A stretch of DNA of 64,000 nt. Origin: CALBZG01 sp964486295. GTDB taxonomy: Bacteria; Bacillota; Clostridia; Peptostreptococcales; Anaerovoracaceae. Position numbers and translations under genes: made by a program. The notes below the pieces were generated by a model. It had not been told where the DNA came from and made no database searches. It was given only the letters and a program-made list of their open reading frames with translations. Each line of letters starts with the position of its first letter. The first letter of the stretch is position 1. The stretch spans positions 43,497 through 107,496 of the forward strand of contig CAZAMF010000006.1 in assembly GCA_964486295.1 (NCBI GenBank), read 5' to 3'. Below, one piece after another: positions 9,322-17,701 of the stretch.

Positions 9322-10251
9322 TCATCCGCACTTCGTCAACAATTTATCCCATTTAGTGTCCACATAATTCTGCGTTTCTTCGATCATCCATTCATTGCCG
9401 GGTTCAAACATGTGGCTGAACCTTCCCTGCCTGATGAGAAAATCTTCCACTGGCAATTTTTTCTTTGGACTGTAATTCAACTTCCATACGCCATCTTCAA
9501 TCTCATACAGCGGCCAAACGCAAGTTTCCACTGCAAGCTTGCAGATTTCGGCCATATCCTCCGCTTCATACCGCCAACCGCGGGGGCAGGGTGAAAGCAC
9601 GTTCAGGAATGCCGGCCCTTTCGTATAAATCGCTTTTCGGGCTTTTTCATGGAGATCCCGGAAATTGCCGATAAAAGTAGTCTGGGCCGCATAAGGGATG
9701 TCGTGGGCGGCTACTATTGCAGTCAGATCCTTTTTGTTTTGATATTTCCCTGGTATAACCGTTCCCACCGGAGTTGTGGTGGCGTCGGTGAACCGCGGGG
9801 TAGCGGAGGATCTTTGGATACCGGTATTCATATAGGCTTCATTGTCATAGCAGACGTAAACCATATCATGGCCCCGCTCCAGAGCGCCGGATAGAGACTG
9901 CAGCCCGATATCGTAGGTGCCGCCGTCTCCGCCGAATGCGATGAATTTGTAGTTCTCTTCAATTTTTCCTCTCTTCTTGAGGACCCTGTAAGCCGTCTCA
10001 ACACCACCGGCTGTTGCCCCTGCATTTTCAAAGGCGCTGTGTATATAACTGTCGGTATAGGCGGTGTAAGGATATAAAAAAGTGGATACTTCGAGGCAGC
10101 TGGTTGCATTGACCACCACTGCTTTATCTTCCGGCTCGAGAGCTCTGAGTACTCCCCGTACGGCGATAGCCGCGCCGCAGCCCGCACATAGACGGTGCCC
10201 GCCAACCAGGCGCTCCGGCTTTGCCGCTTCATTTTTCAGGTTGTAAGCCAT
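9322..10251 (-). CDS. 2-oxoacid:ferredoxin oxidoreductase beta subunit (TPP-binding)
   Basis: 309 aa. The thiamine-diphosphate subunit: HRLCAGCGAAIAVRGVLRAL, then GDGGTYDIGLQSLSGALERGHDM and the metal/TPP motif YDNEAYMNTGIQRSSATP. A further cysteine in LSPCPRGW is typical of cluster binding in this subunit. The start codon overlaps the alpha-subunit stop (TAATG). Last gene of a gamma-delta-alpha-beta operon. Sequence by eye does not decide between pyruvate and branched-chain 2-oxoacids, but the T-box upstream points to the latter. Confidence 0.9.
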   Translation of the reverse strand: MAYNLKNEAAKPERLVGGHRLCAGCGAAIAVRGVLRALEPEDKAVVVNATSCLEVSTFLYPYTAYTDSYIHSAFENAGATAGGVETAYRVLKKRGKIEENYKFIAFGGDGGTYDIGLQSLSGALERGHDMVYVCYDNEAYMNTGIQRSSATPRFTDATTTPVGTVIPGKYQNKKDLTAIVAAHDIPYAAQTTFIGNFRDLHEKARKAIYTKGPAFLNVLSPCPRGWRYEAEDMAEICKLAVETCVWPLYEIEDGVWKLNYSPKKKLPVEDFLIRQGRFSHMFEPGNEWMIEETQNYVDTKWDKLLTKCG

Positions 10252-11447
10252 TATTTCGCAACCTCCTCTTCCCTCTGGCCGATATGCCGATATATTTTCC
10301 CGGGATCACCGGTTTTAACCATGTTTTCGAGTTCCCCAAATATAAATTCAAAATCCTCAACGCGGATATCCCGGCCTCCGAGACCATAGACATAATTGAT
10401 GATCTTCGGACGGTCTTCCAGATCATACAGGGAGGAACGCGTCTCTGCGAAAAGTGGACCTCCGCATGCGGAAAAGCTTTCGCACTTGTCCATTACCGCA
10501 ACGGCTTTCACATGAGATAACGCCTGTGCCAGTTCCTCCATGGGGAAAGGCCTGAATACTCTGATCTTGATGAGTCCCGCTTTTTTCCCTTCATAGCGAA
10601 GATCGTCCACCGCTTCTTTTGCAGTGCCCGCACTGGATCCGATGACCACAATGGCGGTCTCCGCGTCTTCCATTCTGTATTCTTCAAAAAAACCGTAGCT
10701 TCTTCCCGTCATCCGCTCAAAATCTTTGGCCACAGACAGGATCACAGACTTCGCGTTTTTCATGGCTTCCGCCTGCAGGATCTTATGGTCCATGTAATAG
10801 GCCGATATATCATAAGGCCCAACCGCCAGTGGATTCTCCTTTTTCAGAAGGTAATTCTCCGGCAAATACTCGCCGACGAAGCGTTTCACCTTTTCATCCT
10901 CAATCAGTTCGATATTCTCTACCGCATGGCTGGTGATGAAACCATCCTGACAGACCATCACAGGAAGTCTGACTGCCGGGTCCTCTCCGATGGGCATTGC
11001 CATAATGAAATTATCATAAGCCTCCTGGTTCGATTCGGAATAAAGCTGGATCCAGCCGCTGTCCCGCGCTCCCATGGAGTCGGAATGATCGTTATTGATA
11101 TTGATCGGACCTGTCAAAGCCCGGTTCACCAGCGCCATAGTGACGGGCAGTCTGGCCGAGGCCGTTACATACAACATTTCCCACATCAGGGCCATACCGG
11201 CGGACGATGTGGCAGTCACGGCCCTGGCGCCGGCAGCCTGTGCAGCAAAGCAGGTGGACATGGCACTATGCTCGGATTCTACCGCTACAAATTCTGTATC
11301 GACTTCACCGTTTGCAACATACCCTGAAAAATATTGAGGGATTTCAGTGGATGGAGTGATGGGAAAAGCGCCCATTACATCCGGGTTGATTTGCTTCATA
11401 GCCACAGCAACCGCTTCGTTGCCCGATAATCTGTCTTTTATTCCCAT
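10251..11447 (-). CDS. 2-oxoacid:ferredoxin oxidoreductase alpha subunit
   Basis: 398 aa. Begins MGIKDRLSGNEAVAVAMKQINPDVMGAFPITPSTEIPQYF, the family's substrate/TPP-facing N-terminus, with SAGMALMWEMLYVTASARLPVTMALVNRAL later. The C-terminal transketolase-C-like domain holds AIVVIGSSAGTAKEAVDDLR. ATG at 11447 is selected because AAAGGAGGAGG stands 10 nt upstream on the minus strand; longer in-frame starts lack a ribosome site. It sits 5 nt after the delta subunit and overlaps the beta start. Confidence 0.9.
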   Translation of the reverse strand: MGIKDRLSGNEAVAVAMKQINPDVMGAFPITPSTEIPQYFSGYVANGEVDTEFVAVESEHSAMSTCFAAQAAGARAVTATSSAGMALMWEMLYVTASARLPVTMALVNRALTGPININNDHSDSMGARDSGWIQLYSESNQEAYDNFIMAMPIGEDPAVRLPVMVCQDGFITSHAVENIELIEDEKVKRFVGEYLPENYLLKKENPLAVGPYDISAYYMDHKILQAEAMKNAKSVILSVAKDFERMTGRSYGFFEEYRMEDAETAIVVIGSSAGTAKEAVDDLRYEGKKAGLIKIRVFRPFPMEELAQALSHVKAVAVMDKCESFSACGGPLFAETRSSLYDLEDRPKIINYVYGLGGRDIRVEDFEFIFGELENMVKTGDPGKIYRHIGQREEEVAK

Positions 11448-11452
11448 AATAT

Positions 11453-11758
11453 TTATGCCTCCTCCTTTACGAAGGTGATGGCATCGGTGGGGCATACTTT
11501 AAAACAGATACCGCAACCCTTACAATGCATCAGATCGAAATCCAGCCGCTTCCCGTTGATAACCGGTATGCAGCTGTCCGGACAAAACGGGTAACAGAGC
11601 ATACAGTGAGTGCATTTTTCCTCATGAAAAATCGGCCTCATCGATCTCCAGGCGCCGGTATCGACGAGTAATGAAGTTCCCGCTTCGTAGATTTCTCCGC
11701 CGGGAGTCAGCTTTTTCCACGGAGTTGTTTCATGGATATCTTTAGCTTTAATTGTCAT
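11453..11758 (-). CDS. 2-oxoacid:ferredoxin oxidoreductase delta subunit (2[4Fe-4S] ferredoxin)
   Basis: 101 aa. Two ferredoxin motifs, CTHCMLCYPFCPD and CKGCGICFKVCPT, wire the active site to external ferredoxin. The ATG overlaps the gamma-subunit stop by 4 nt (ATGA), and a GGAGGAGG lies just upstream in the end of the gamma gene. A TTG nine bases further upstream is in frame but less likely. Confidence 0.9.
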   Translation of the reverse strand: MTIKAKDIHETTPWKKLTPGGEIYEAGTSLLVDTGAWRSMRPIFHEEKCTHCMLCYPFCPDSCIPVINGKRLDFDLMHCKGCGICFKVCPTDAITFVKEEA

Positions 11759-12381
11759 CCTGCGCAAACCTCCTCCAGAGATCTGTGGATCGCTTTCATA
11801 TTCCCCTCGACTACATGAGGCTTGGATGCAAATTTGTGCCGGAAGGAGCTTTCCATATCAGCCAGAAAACGTTCTCGATCCACAACATTGCTGACCTTGA
11901 CCGCAGCCGCCAGCATCGGTGTATTCGGGAAGTTCTTACCCAGCGTTTCTTCAGAAATCTTTCTTGCATCGATAGAGTAGATTTTACCCTTATAGCCTTT
12001 CAGCAACGGCCTCAATTCATGGGGCTTTTTATCGCTGTTGATGATGACTGCTCCGTTTTCTTTCAAGCCATGCGTGACATCCACTGTGGCAAGCAGCGTT
12101 TCGTCAACTACAACAACGTAGTCCGGGTTGTAGATATTAGAATGTACAGAACATTTGCTTCCGCTGATACGGTTATAGGCTGTGATGGGAGCGCCCATCC
12201 TTTCGGGACCGTATTCTGGAAATCCCTGAACCTGTTTCCCTGAACTGAATGCCACATCGGCCAGCAGCAGGCAAGCGGTTTTAGCTCCCTGGCCTCCCCG
12301 GCCGTGCCATCTGATTTCGACTACATCTTTCTTTTGTTTTTCCTTTATCAGATCTTCTTGTGTTTTAATCGTAGTTTCCAT
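11755..12381 (-). CDS. 2-oxoacid:ferredoxin oxidoreductase gamma subunit
   Basis: 208 aa. First gene of the operon. Family signature EIRWHGRGGQGAKTACLLLADVAF, followed by FPEYGPERMGAPITAYNRIS (together about residues 26-80). ATG at 12381 has AAAAGGAG 6 nt upstream on the minus strand, making it a better start than the ATG at 12402, whose own codons form that ribosome site. Transcription is expected from the minus-strand promoter at 12714-12742 through the T-box leader. The four-subunit layout is the archaeal/Thermotoga-like form rather than the single-chain clostridial pyruvate:ferredoxin oxidoreductase. Confidence 0.88.
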   Translation of the reverse strand: METTIKTQEDLIKEKQKKDVVEIRWHGRGGQGAKTACLLLADVAFSSGKQVQGFPEYGPERMGAPITAYNRISGSKCSVHSNIYNPDYVVVVDETLLATVDVTHGLKENGAVIINSDKKPHELRPLLKGYKGKIYSIDARKISEETLGKNFPNTPMLAAAVKVSNVVDRERFLADMESSFRHKFASKPHVVEGNMKAIHRSLEEVCAG

Positions 12382-12456
12382 TTCCGCTCCTTTTCTGATC
12401 ATTTATAGAGGCAAGCCAGCAGATTTATCTCGGGGATATTCTCCTTACGGATATTA

Positions 12457-12706
12457 ATAAAAAAAGCTTCCGTCCTGCAGAGGACGAAAGCCTGAACTTT
12501 CGCTGTACCACCTATGACTGCATACCAACATACGCGCTCCCTGTAACGGGGGAAACCGGCAAAGCTTACTGTTATTTCAGCCTGCGACTCGGGAGTGATT
12601 TTCGGACATTTCTGAACGGTATCGGGCTTCCACCAACCCCGAATCGCTGTGACCTTCGAAAAAGCCTACTCTCTCCGTCATTGTCTTTAATATGATGAAA
12701 TTCATT
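12457..12706 (-). ncRNA. T-box riboswitch leader, specifier probably AUC (isoleucine)
   Basis: Read on the minus strand, the leader has the Stem I 5' side with GGAGAGAGUA, a distal GGUUGGUGGAAGCC loop, then CGAAAAUCACUCC. GGAG pairs with CUCC as the base helix and UUUUCG pairs with CGAAAA. This leaves AUC followed by the conserved A as the specifier (12597-12599). The T-box sequence AGGTGGTACAGCG lies at 12501-12513. It is followed by the competing terminator GCTTTCGTCCT/AGGACGGAAGC with a T run (12457-12490). Uncharged tRNA should favour the antiterminator and turn on the downstream oxidoreductase operon. Confidence 0.88.
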
Positions 12707-12713
12707 GAAATTC

Positions 12714-12742
12714 ATGATAAAGCATAAACATAATTTTGTCAA
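12714..12742 (-). promoter_or_regulatory. Sigma-A promoter of the T-box operon
   Basis: On the minus strand TTGACA (12742-12737), a 17-bp spacer and TATCAT (12719-12714), placing the RNA start near 12706. Confidence 0.75.
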
Positions 12743-12854
12743 GACGAAGTTGTTGGCTACTACAAAAAATATTGATTTTCTTTGTGATACAATCCAAGCG
12801 ATGCGCCTCGCAACTATTGCAAAGATCGGAATAACCGGATGGCTCAATTATATA

Positions 12855-12903
12855 TTGACAAAATAAAATATTATCTATAATATATATAATTAATATATAT
12901 TAT
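12855..12903 (+). promoter_or_regulatory. Promoter and AT palindrome before marR-ftsH
   Basis: TTGACA at 12855-12860, with TATAAT at 12876 (15-bp spacer) or TAATAT at 12878 (17 bp). An imperfect palindrome built of ATAATATATA and TATATATTAT (12877-12903) covers the -10 region. MarR proteins commonly repress through such sites, so autoregulation is inferred. Confidence 0.55.
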
Positions 12904-13007
12904 AAACACGAATCTTTCTCGTTTGCCCTATAGAATGAGGAAAAGAGAACGAATTATGAAGAAAAAAACATCATAACTATATGAAGCAAACAACGGAGGC
13001 GGATATC

Positions 13008-13487
13008 ATGGATACAATGAATACATCGGAATTCAAATTCATGCTCTGGGACAACACCAGAAAAATCAACGAGGAAATGAATACTGCACTGAACGCATGG
13101 GGAGATCAATATGAGCTTTCGGCACTTCAGCTTCGAATCCTCATGGATATTTATAAAAGCGGGCCGGAATCCGTCGGCTGCCTCGCCAGCAATGTTGCCA
13201 TTGCCGGCACCAATATTTCTACAATGTGTAAAAAGCTTGAACGGCTGGGATATCTGGCCAGAACAAGAGACCGGTCCGATGAAAGGATCGTTCAAATTGA
13301 ACTGACGGAAAAAGGTGCTGAAATCATGAAAGAACTGGATCACTGCTTTGAAAAGAAAATCCTGAACGCAATGAGTGAGGATGACAATGATTGCCTGAGA
13401 ACCATTATCACCGCCATGGAAAAGCTGAATCAGATTTTTTCATGTCTGGATGGGCTGAAAATAGATAAAGAAAATGAAAAGAGGTAA
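13008..13487 (+). CDS. MarR-family transcriptional regulator
   Basis: 159 aa. Winged-helix domain: LSALQLRILMDIYKSGPESVGCLASNVAIAGTNISTMCKKLERLGYLARTRDRSDERIVQIELTEKGAEIM, the classic MarR helix-turn-helix followed by the DxRxxxI/V wing. ATG at 13008 is used because GGAGG (12995-12999) precedes it by 8 nt; an ATG at 12981 is in frame without such a site. It ends 2 nt before ftsH, so the two are one transcript and the regulator probably controls this ftsH copy. Ligand unknown. Confidence 0.88.
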   Translation: MDTMNTSEFKFMLWDNTRKINEEMNTALNAWGDQYELSALQLRILMDIYKSGPESVGCLASNVAIAGTNISTMCKKLERLGYLARTRDRSDERIVQIELTEKGAEIMKELDHCFEKKILNAMSEDDNDCLRTIITAMEKLNQIFSCLDGLKIDKENEKR

Positions 13488-13489
13488 AA

Positions 13490-15346
13490 ATGAATAATAT
13501 AAAAGTGCCTAACAGGCCAAAGAAGTCCGTTATATTCTATTACGCGGTCATCATGATCGTGCTGCTTTTGATCAATGCGCTGGTTTTACCAGGGTTGAAC
13601 AGGGATGTAATCACGAAAGTGGATTACGGAACATTCCTGGATCAGGTCAACAACGGAAATGTCGACACGGTGGAAATAACAGATAAACAGATCGGCTATA
13701 CGATCAAAAGCAAGGACGACACGAAAACGGTCTATATAACAGGGGCCATGGAGGATCCCGACCTGGTAAACCGATTGTATGAAGCCAATGTCAAATTTTC
13801 AAAAGTAATACCCACAGAGATGCCGCTTTTGCTGAGCTTCATCCTATCCTGGATACTCCCGCTGGCGATTTTCATATTTTTGGGACGAATGCTGAGCCGG
13901 AGACTGCAGGGAGGCATGGGGAACGCCATGTCTTTTGGCAAGAGCAACGCAAAAATTTATGTGGAGGCTCAAACCGGAAAGTCATTTGCTGACGTGGCCG
14001 GACAGGAAGAGGCCAAGGAAGCCTTGAAAGAAGTCGCGGATTTTCTGGAAAATCCAGAAAAGTATAAAGAAATAGGAGCAAACATACCGAAAGGCGTATT
14101 GCTGGTGGGCCCTCCGGGAACAGGAAAGACCCTGCTGGCGAAAGCAGTGGCAGGAGAATCCAAAGTGCCGTTTTTCTCTATTTCGGGTTCGGAATTTGTA
14201 GAAATGTTTGTAGGAATGGGTGCGGCCAGAGTAAGAGATCTTTTTAAACAGGCACAGGAGAAGGCGCCTTGCATTGTTTTCATTGATGAGATCGACGCCA
14301 TCGGTAAAAGCCGTAACTCGGGACCAATGGGTGGAAACGATGAAAGAGAGCAGACTCTTAACCAATTGCTGACAGAAATGGATGGGTTCTCGGCTGATAA
14401 AGGCGTTGTCATCCTGGCGGCCACCAACAGACCTGAAACTTTAGACAAAGCGTTACTCCGGCCGGGCAGGTTCGACAGAAGGGTGCCTCTGGAGCTTCCG
14501 GATCTTCAGGGACGTGAGGCCATCCTGAAAGTCCATGCCAAGGGTGTAAAACTCGAAAAAAATATTAATTTCAACGTCATTTCGAGAGCTACTTCCGGCG
14601 CATCCGGAGCGGATCTGGCCAATATCATCAATGAAGCTGCCATAAGAGCGGTCAAAATGGGAAGAAAGTCTGTCAGCCAGAGCGATCTTGAAGAATCCGT
14701 CGAAGTGGTGATTGCCGGATATCAGAGGAAAAATGCCGTCATCAATCAAAAAGACAAACTTACCATCGCTTATCATGAAATCGGACACGCTCTGGTTGCG
14801 GCAAAACAAAGCCATTCAGCTCCGGTGCATAAAATTACCATCGTTCCCAGAACTTCGGGTGCCCTGGGCTACACCATGCAGGTGGATGAGGAGGAGCAGG
14901 TCCTGCTAAGCAAGGAACAGGCATTGGATAAGATCGCCACTTATATGGGTGGGAGAGCCGCAGAGGAATTGATTTTCAACTCCATCACCAGCGGAGCCTC
15001 CAATGATATCGTTCAGGCAACGAAAATAGCCAGAGCAATGGTTACCCGGTACGGAATGAGTGATGAATTCGGAATGATGGCGCTGGAGACTGTCAACAAT
15101 CCGTATCTCGGCGAGGATACATCCATACTGGTATCCCCTGAAACAGCCACTAAAATCGATACGGAAGTTCAGCAGATCATAAAGAGCAGCTATGCTAGAG
15201 CTAGCAGCATACTGAAAGAAAATCGCGGGAAACTGGATGAACTGGCAAATGCTCTTCTCGAGAAAGAAACCATTACCGGAGAAGAATTCATGCTGATCCT
15301 GAACGGAGAAGAAGCCGGCCGGGAGGAACAGGAAATAGCATCCTGA
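13490..15346 (+). CDS. ftsH: ATP-dependent zinc metalloprotease FtsH
   Basis: 618 aa, usual length. Membrane-anchored AAA+ protease that degrades misfolded membrane proteins and short-lived regulators. Two N-terminal membrane segments (about 12-33 and 106-128) flank a short external domain. Walker A GPPGTGKT (~205), Walker B IVFIDEID (~263), second region of homology ATNRP..ALLRPGRFDRR, and the zinc site HEIGH (~430). It sits directly behind a marR gene instead of in the tilS-hpt-ftsH cluster common in Firmicutes, so it may be a second, regulated copy. Confidence 0.95.
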   Translation: MNNIKVPNRPKKSVIFYYAVIMIVLLLINALVLPGLNRDVITKVDYGTFLDQVNNGNVDTVEITDKQIGYTIKSKDDTKTVYITGAMEDPDLVNRLYEANVKFSKVIPTEMPLLLSFILSWILPLAIFIFLGRMLSRRLQGGMGNAMSFGKSNAKIYVEAQTGKSFADVAGQEEAKEALKEVADFLENPEKYKEIGANIPKGVLLVGPPGTGKTLLAKAVAGESKVPFFSISGSEFVEMFVGMGAARVRDLFKQAQEKAPCIVFIDEIDAIGKSRNSGPMGGNDEREQTLNQLLTEMDGFSADKGVVILAATNRPETLDKALLRPGRFDRRVPLELPDLQGREAILKVHAKGVKLEKNINFNVISRATSGASGADLANIINEAAIRAVKMGRKSVSQSDLEESVEVVIAGYQRKNAVINQKDKLTIAYHEIGHALVAAKQSHSAPVHKITIVPRTSGALGYTMQVDEEEQVLLSKEQALDKIATYMGGRAAEELIFNSITSGASNDIVQATKIARAMVTRYGMSDEFGMMALETVNNPYLGEDTSILVSPETATKIDTEVQQIIKSSYARASSILKENRGKLDELANALLEKETITGEEFMLILNGEEAGREEQEIAS

Positions 15347-15369
15347 CTAATACCGATCACATGATTATA

Positions 15370-15392
15370 AAAAATTAGGAAGGCGGCCAACT
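15370..15392. terminator. Bidirectional terminator between ftsH and the LRR protein
   Basis: Ten-bp arms AAGGCGGCCA/TGGCCGCCTT. On the minus strand the stem is followed by TCCTAATTTTTT, a usable U tract for the convergent LRR gene; on the plus strand the T run is short. Confidence 0.7.
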
Positions 15393-15432
15393 GGCCGCCT
15401 TTAAGCATTGCATGTTTAAGACCGTTTCCTTG

Positions 15433-17397
15433 TCATTCTGTTGCCGCTTTCGTCAGAGTCGCTTCGGAAAGCTGCTGATTCCATAAAACATTGCATCCGA
15501 GACTTTCGCCAAGGAATCGAAGAGGCATCATCGTACGGCCCGGCGGTACAATTATAGGCTTCACATCGGGATTATCCGGGTCGATCATTTTTTCGACTCC
15601 ATTCACTCTGGCGATGTTGTTTCCGACCCAAAGCTCGAGAACCGTCGAACCCAGAGTGACAGTCACTTTCTGGTCAACCGGGTCCCAGACAGGGGCAGCT
15701 CCCAGCGGTTCTGCCACATAGCGGACAGGCAGAAGGATACGGCTATTCATCAACAACGGACTCGCATCCATTATTTTAGATTCCCCGTTTACCAGGTATA
15801 CAGAATTCCCGAGATAGAGTTTGATTTCAGTAGTTCCTTGCGGCACAGGAACTGGCGGCACAGGCACCGGCGGGAGAAGTTCGGGCGCCTCATCTTGCGG
15901 CGGAGCCGGAATCTCAAGAATCGGGAGATCTAATAATATGGAGTCGTCAATTATGATTCTCGGCATGGTGAAAGTAGGGAGTGGCCTCAATGCGACTATT
16001 GGAAGAGCTGCGAAAGAGGAGTACGCCTGCGTAGGGTAGCCATACCATGTCGGAGTAGTCCAACCTTTAGCGCCCACAGGAAAATAGATCAGAAAACCCG
16101 GCGCGGTATTGAAGAAAAGCTCTTTTCCGATCCTCGGAGCATCGCCTTTAAAACGCGCATCTGCAAGATTTGAGCAATCTTTGAATACAAAAGCACCCAT
16201 GGTTGTCACATTCGAAGGTATGGTCACACTGGTCAAGTTGGAACAGCCGTAAAAAGCAGAGCTGTTAATGATCTTTACTCCTGCAGGGATGGAGACTGAA
16301 GAAATCGATTTGCAGCCATAAAATGCTACGCTGCCTATTTCTGTCAAAGCCGCAGGCAGGGTCACGGAAGAAAGTTTGGCGCAATCTTTGAAAGCATTGG
16401 AGCCGATGGTGGTGACCGTATCAGGAATGGTCACGGATTTCAGGCTTGTACAATTGTCAAAACAATGTTCGGGAATGTACTCCATCTTTATAGGTAAAGT
16501 GATATTTGTCAGGGCGGTGCAATTATAGAACTCATACTTTGAAATTTCTGTAGTGGCGCCCTGGAACACCACGGTTTCTAAACTCTTACAAGCAGAAAAT
16601 GAACCAATCACATAATGCACACTGTCGGGGATGATAATGTTTTGTAAAACACTGCACTTCTGGAACGCTCCGGGCTGAATAAATACGATGCCGTTTGGCA
16701 CTGAAAACGATGCGGCCGCTTTTGCTGCAGGATATTTTATCAGATACTGTTTATCCTTCGAATACAAAACTCCGTCCTGGCTCGCATAAGTTGAGTTTAA
16801 TGGATCTACGTTTATAGCGGTCAGCTTGTCCATGAAAGTCTGGTAGACATTAAAATCGCTGACGTTTTTCGACAGATTCAGACTTGTGATGGCCGTGTAG
16901 GAAAAAGCGCAGGGCTCAATCTTCGTGACGCTTTCAGGAATGTTGACGCTTGCCAGACTCTTGCATTCATAAAACAGTTCGTCGGCAATCACTGTCAAAT
17001 ATTTTGGAAGCGTTACGGTTGTCAAATTTTCACAGTTCGAGAAAGCGTTGTAACCGATTTTTTTGACACTGTCGGGGATTACCACACCGGTCAGGCCAGA
17101 TGTACCTGCAAAGGCTTGATTTTTAATAGCTGTCACAGGATAGCCTCCGAGTGTTGCAGGAATTGTTATATTGCCTCCGCTGCCAAGGTAACCGGTAATC
17201 GTTGCTTCGCCATTAGCGACATCATAGCTGTAGTCCAGGCTGATGGGTTTAATGATTACGCCAGGATCGATGGGCGTAATCGGGCTGATGGGTGTTATTG
17301 CCACTGCAGAAACAGGAAATGCTGTTCCCGCGATGAGGAGTACAGCAATTATCCAAGGCGTCAGAGTCCGTTTCATAATAGAATTCAGTTTTTTCAT
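15433..17397 (-). CDS. Secreted BspA-type leucine-rich-repeat protein with C-terminal copper-amine-oxidase-N-like domain
   Basis: 654 aa. ATG at 17397 with GGGAGGAG 6 nt upstream. It gives a signal peptide (basic MKKLNSIMKR, hydrophobic TPWIIAVLLIAGTAFP, cleavage near VSAVA). Then an Ile/Pro-rich stretch, a run of LRR_5 repeats of about 23 residues (pattern LTSVTIPSNVTTMGAFVFKDCS, roughly residues 90-420), a Pro/Val linker, and a C-terminal domain with LLPVRYVAEPLG and MMPLRFLGESLG. These are signatures of the copper-amine-oxidase N-terminal-like domain used as a surface module in clostridia. Longer upstream reading is rejected because it would run through the copA promoter. Likely cell-surface adhesion or binding; ligand unknown. 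Confidence 0.85.
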   Translation of the reverse strand: MKKLNSIMKRTLTPWIIAVLLIAGTAFPVSAVAITPISPITPIDPGVIIKPISLDYSYDVANGEATITGYLGSGGNITIPATLGGYPVTAIKNQAFAGTSGLTGVVIPDSVKKIGYNAFSNCENLTTVTLPKYLTVIADELFYECKSLASVNIPESVTKIEPCAFSYTAITSLNLSKNVSDFNVYQTFMDKLTAINVDPLNSTYASQDGVLYSKDKQYLIKYPAAKAAASFSVPNGIVFIQPGAFQKCSVLQNIIIPDSVHYVIGSFSACKSLETVVFQGATTEISKYEFYNCTALTNITLPIKMEYIPEHCFDNCTSLKSVTIPDTVTTIGSNAFKDCAKLSSVTLPAALTEIGSVAFYGCKSISSVSIPAGVKIINSSAFYGCSNLTSVTIPSNVTTMGAFVFKDCSNLADARFKGDAPRIGKELFFNTAPGFLIYFPVGAKGWTTPTWYGYPTQAYSSFAALPIVALRPLPTFTMPRIIIDDSILLDLPILEIPAPPQDEAPELLPPVPVPPVPVPQGTTEIKLYLGNSVYLVNGESKIMDASPLLMNSRILLPVRYVAEPLGAAPVWDPVDQKVTVTLGSTVLELWVGNNIARVNGVEKMIDPDNPDVKPIIVPPGRTMMPLRFLGESLGCNVLWNQQLSEATLTKAATE

Positions 17398-17603
17398 AAA
17401 GCGCTCCTCCCTTAAAAGATACGAATAGAAATGAACAAATAAAAAATCCTTTGAAAGAATATGTGCCATAATTATGCATTCGGGTATATACCTATTATAT
17501 ACCATATATTTTAGTTGGTTTACATGTTTGTTTTCGACGTATAGCTTGAACAGACTATAAAAATGACAATGGGCTTTCATTTTGAAAACATTTTGATAGA
17601 ATT

Positions 17604-17643
17604 GAAATACAGAAATACAGCAATACGGAAATATAGAAATACA
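17604..17643 (+). repeat. Five tandem 8-bp repeats upstream of copA
   Basis: Units GAAATACA, GAAATACA, GCAATACG, GAAATATA, GAAATACA in direct phase, 58 bp before the copA start codon. No CsoR- or CopY-like palindrome was seen around them. Confidence 0.6.
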
Positions 17644-17701
17644 TATAATAATAAATTCAGAATAGCGATCAAATTTAAATGGTAAATACAAAGGAGATTT
17701 T

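Noticed and set aside
9322..12381. Firm naming as pyruvate:ferredoxin oxidoreductase (porGDAB)
   Set aside because: The subunit sequences do not decide the substrate by eye and the Ile T-box argues for branched-chain 2-oxoacids; gene symbols were left empty.
12572..12847. 91-codon minus-strand frame
   Set aside because: It covers the T-box Stem I and the promoter; the RNA structure explains the sequence better than a protein.
15433..17397. Copper-amine-oxidase activity of the LRR protein
   Set aside because: Only the N-terminal-like surface module is present; no catalytic domain. Its proximity to copA is not evidence of a copper role.
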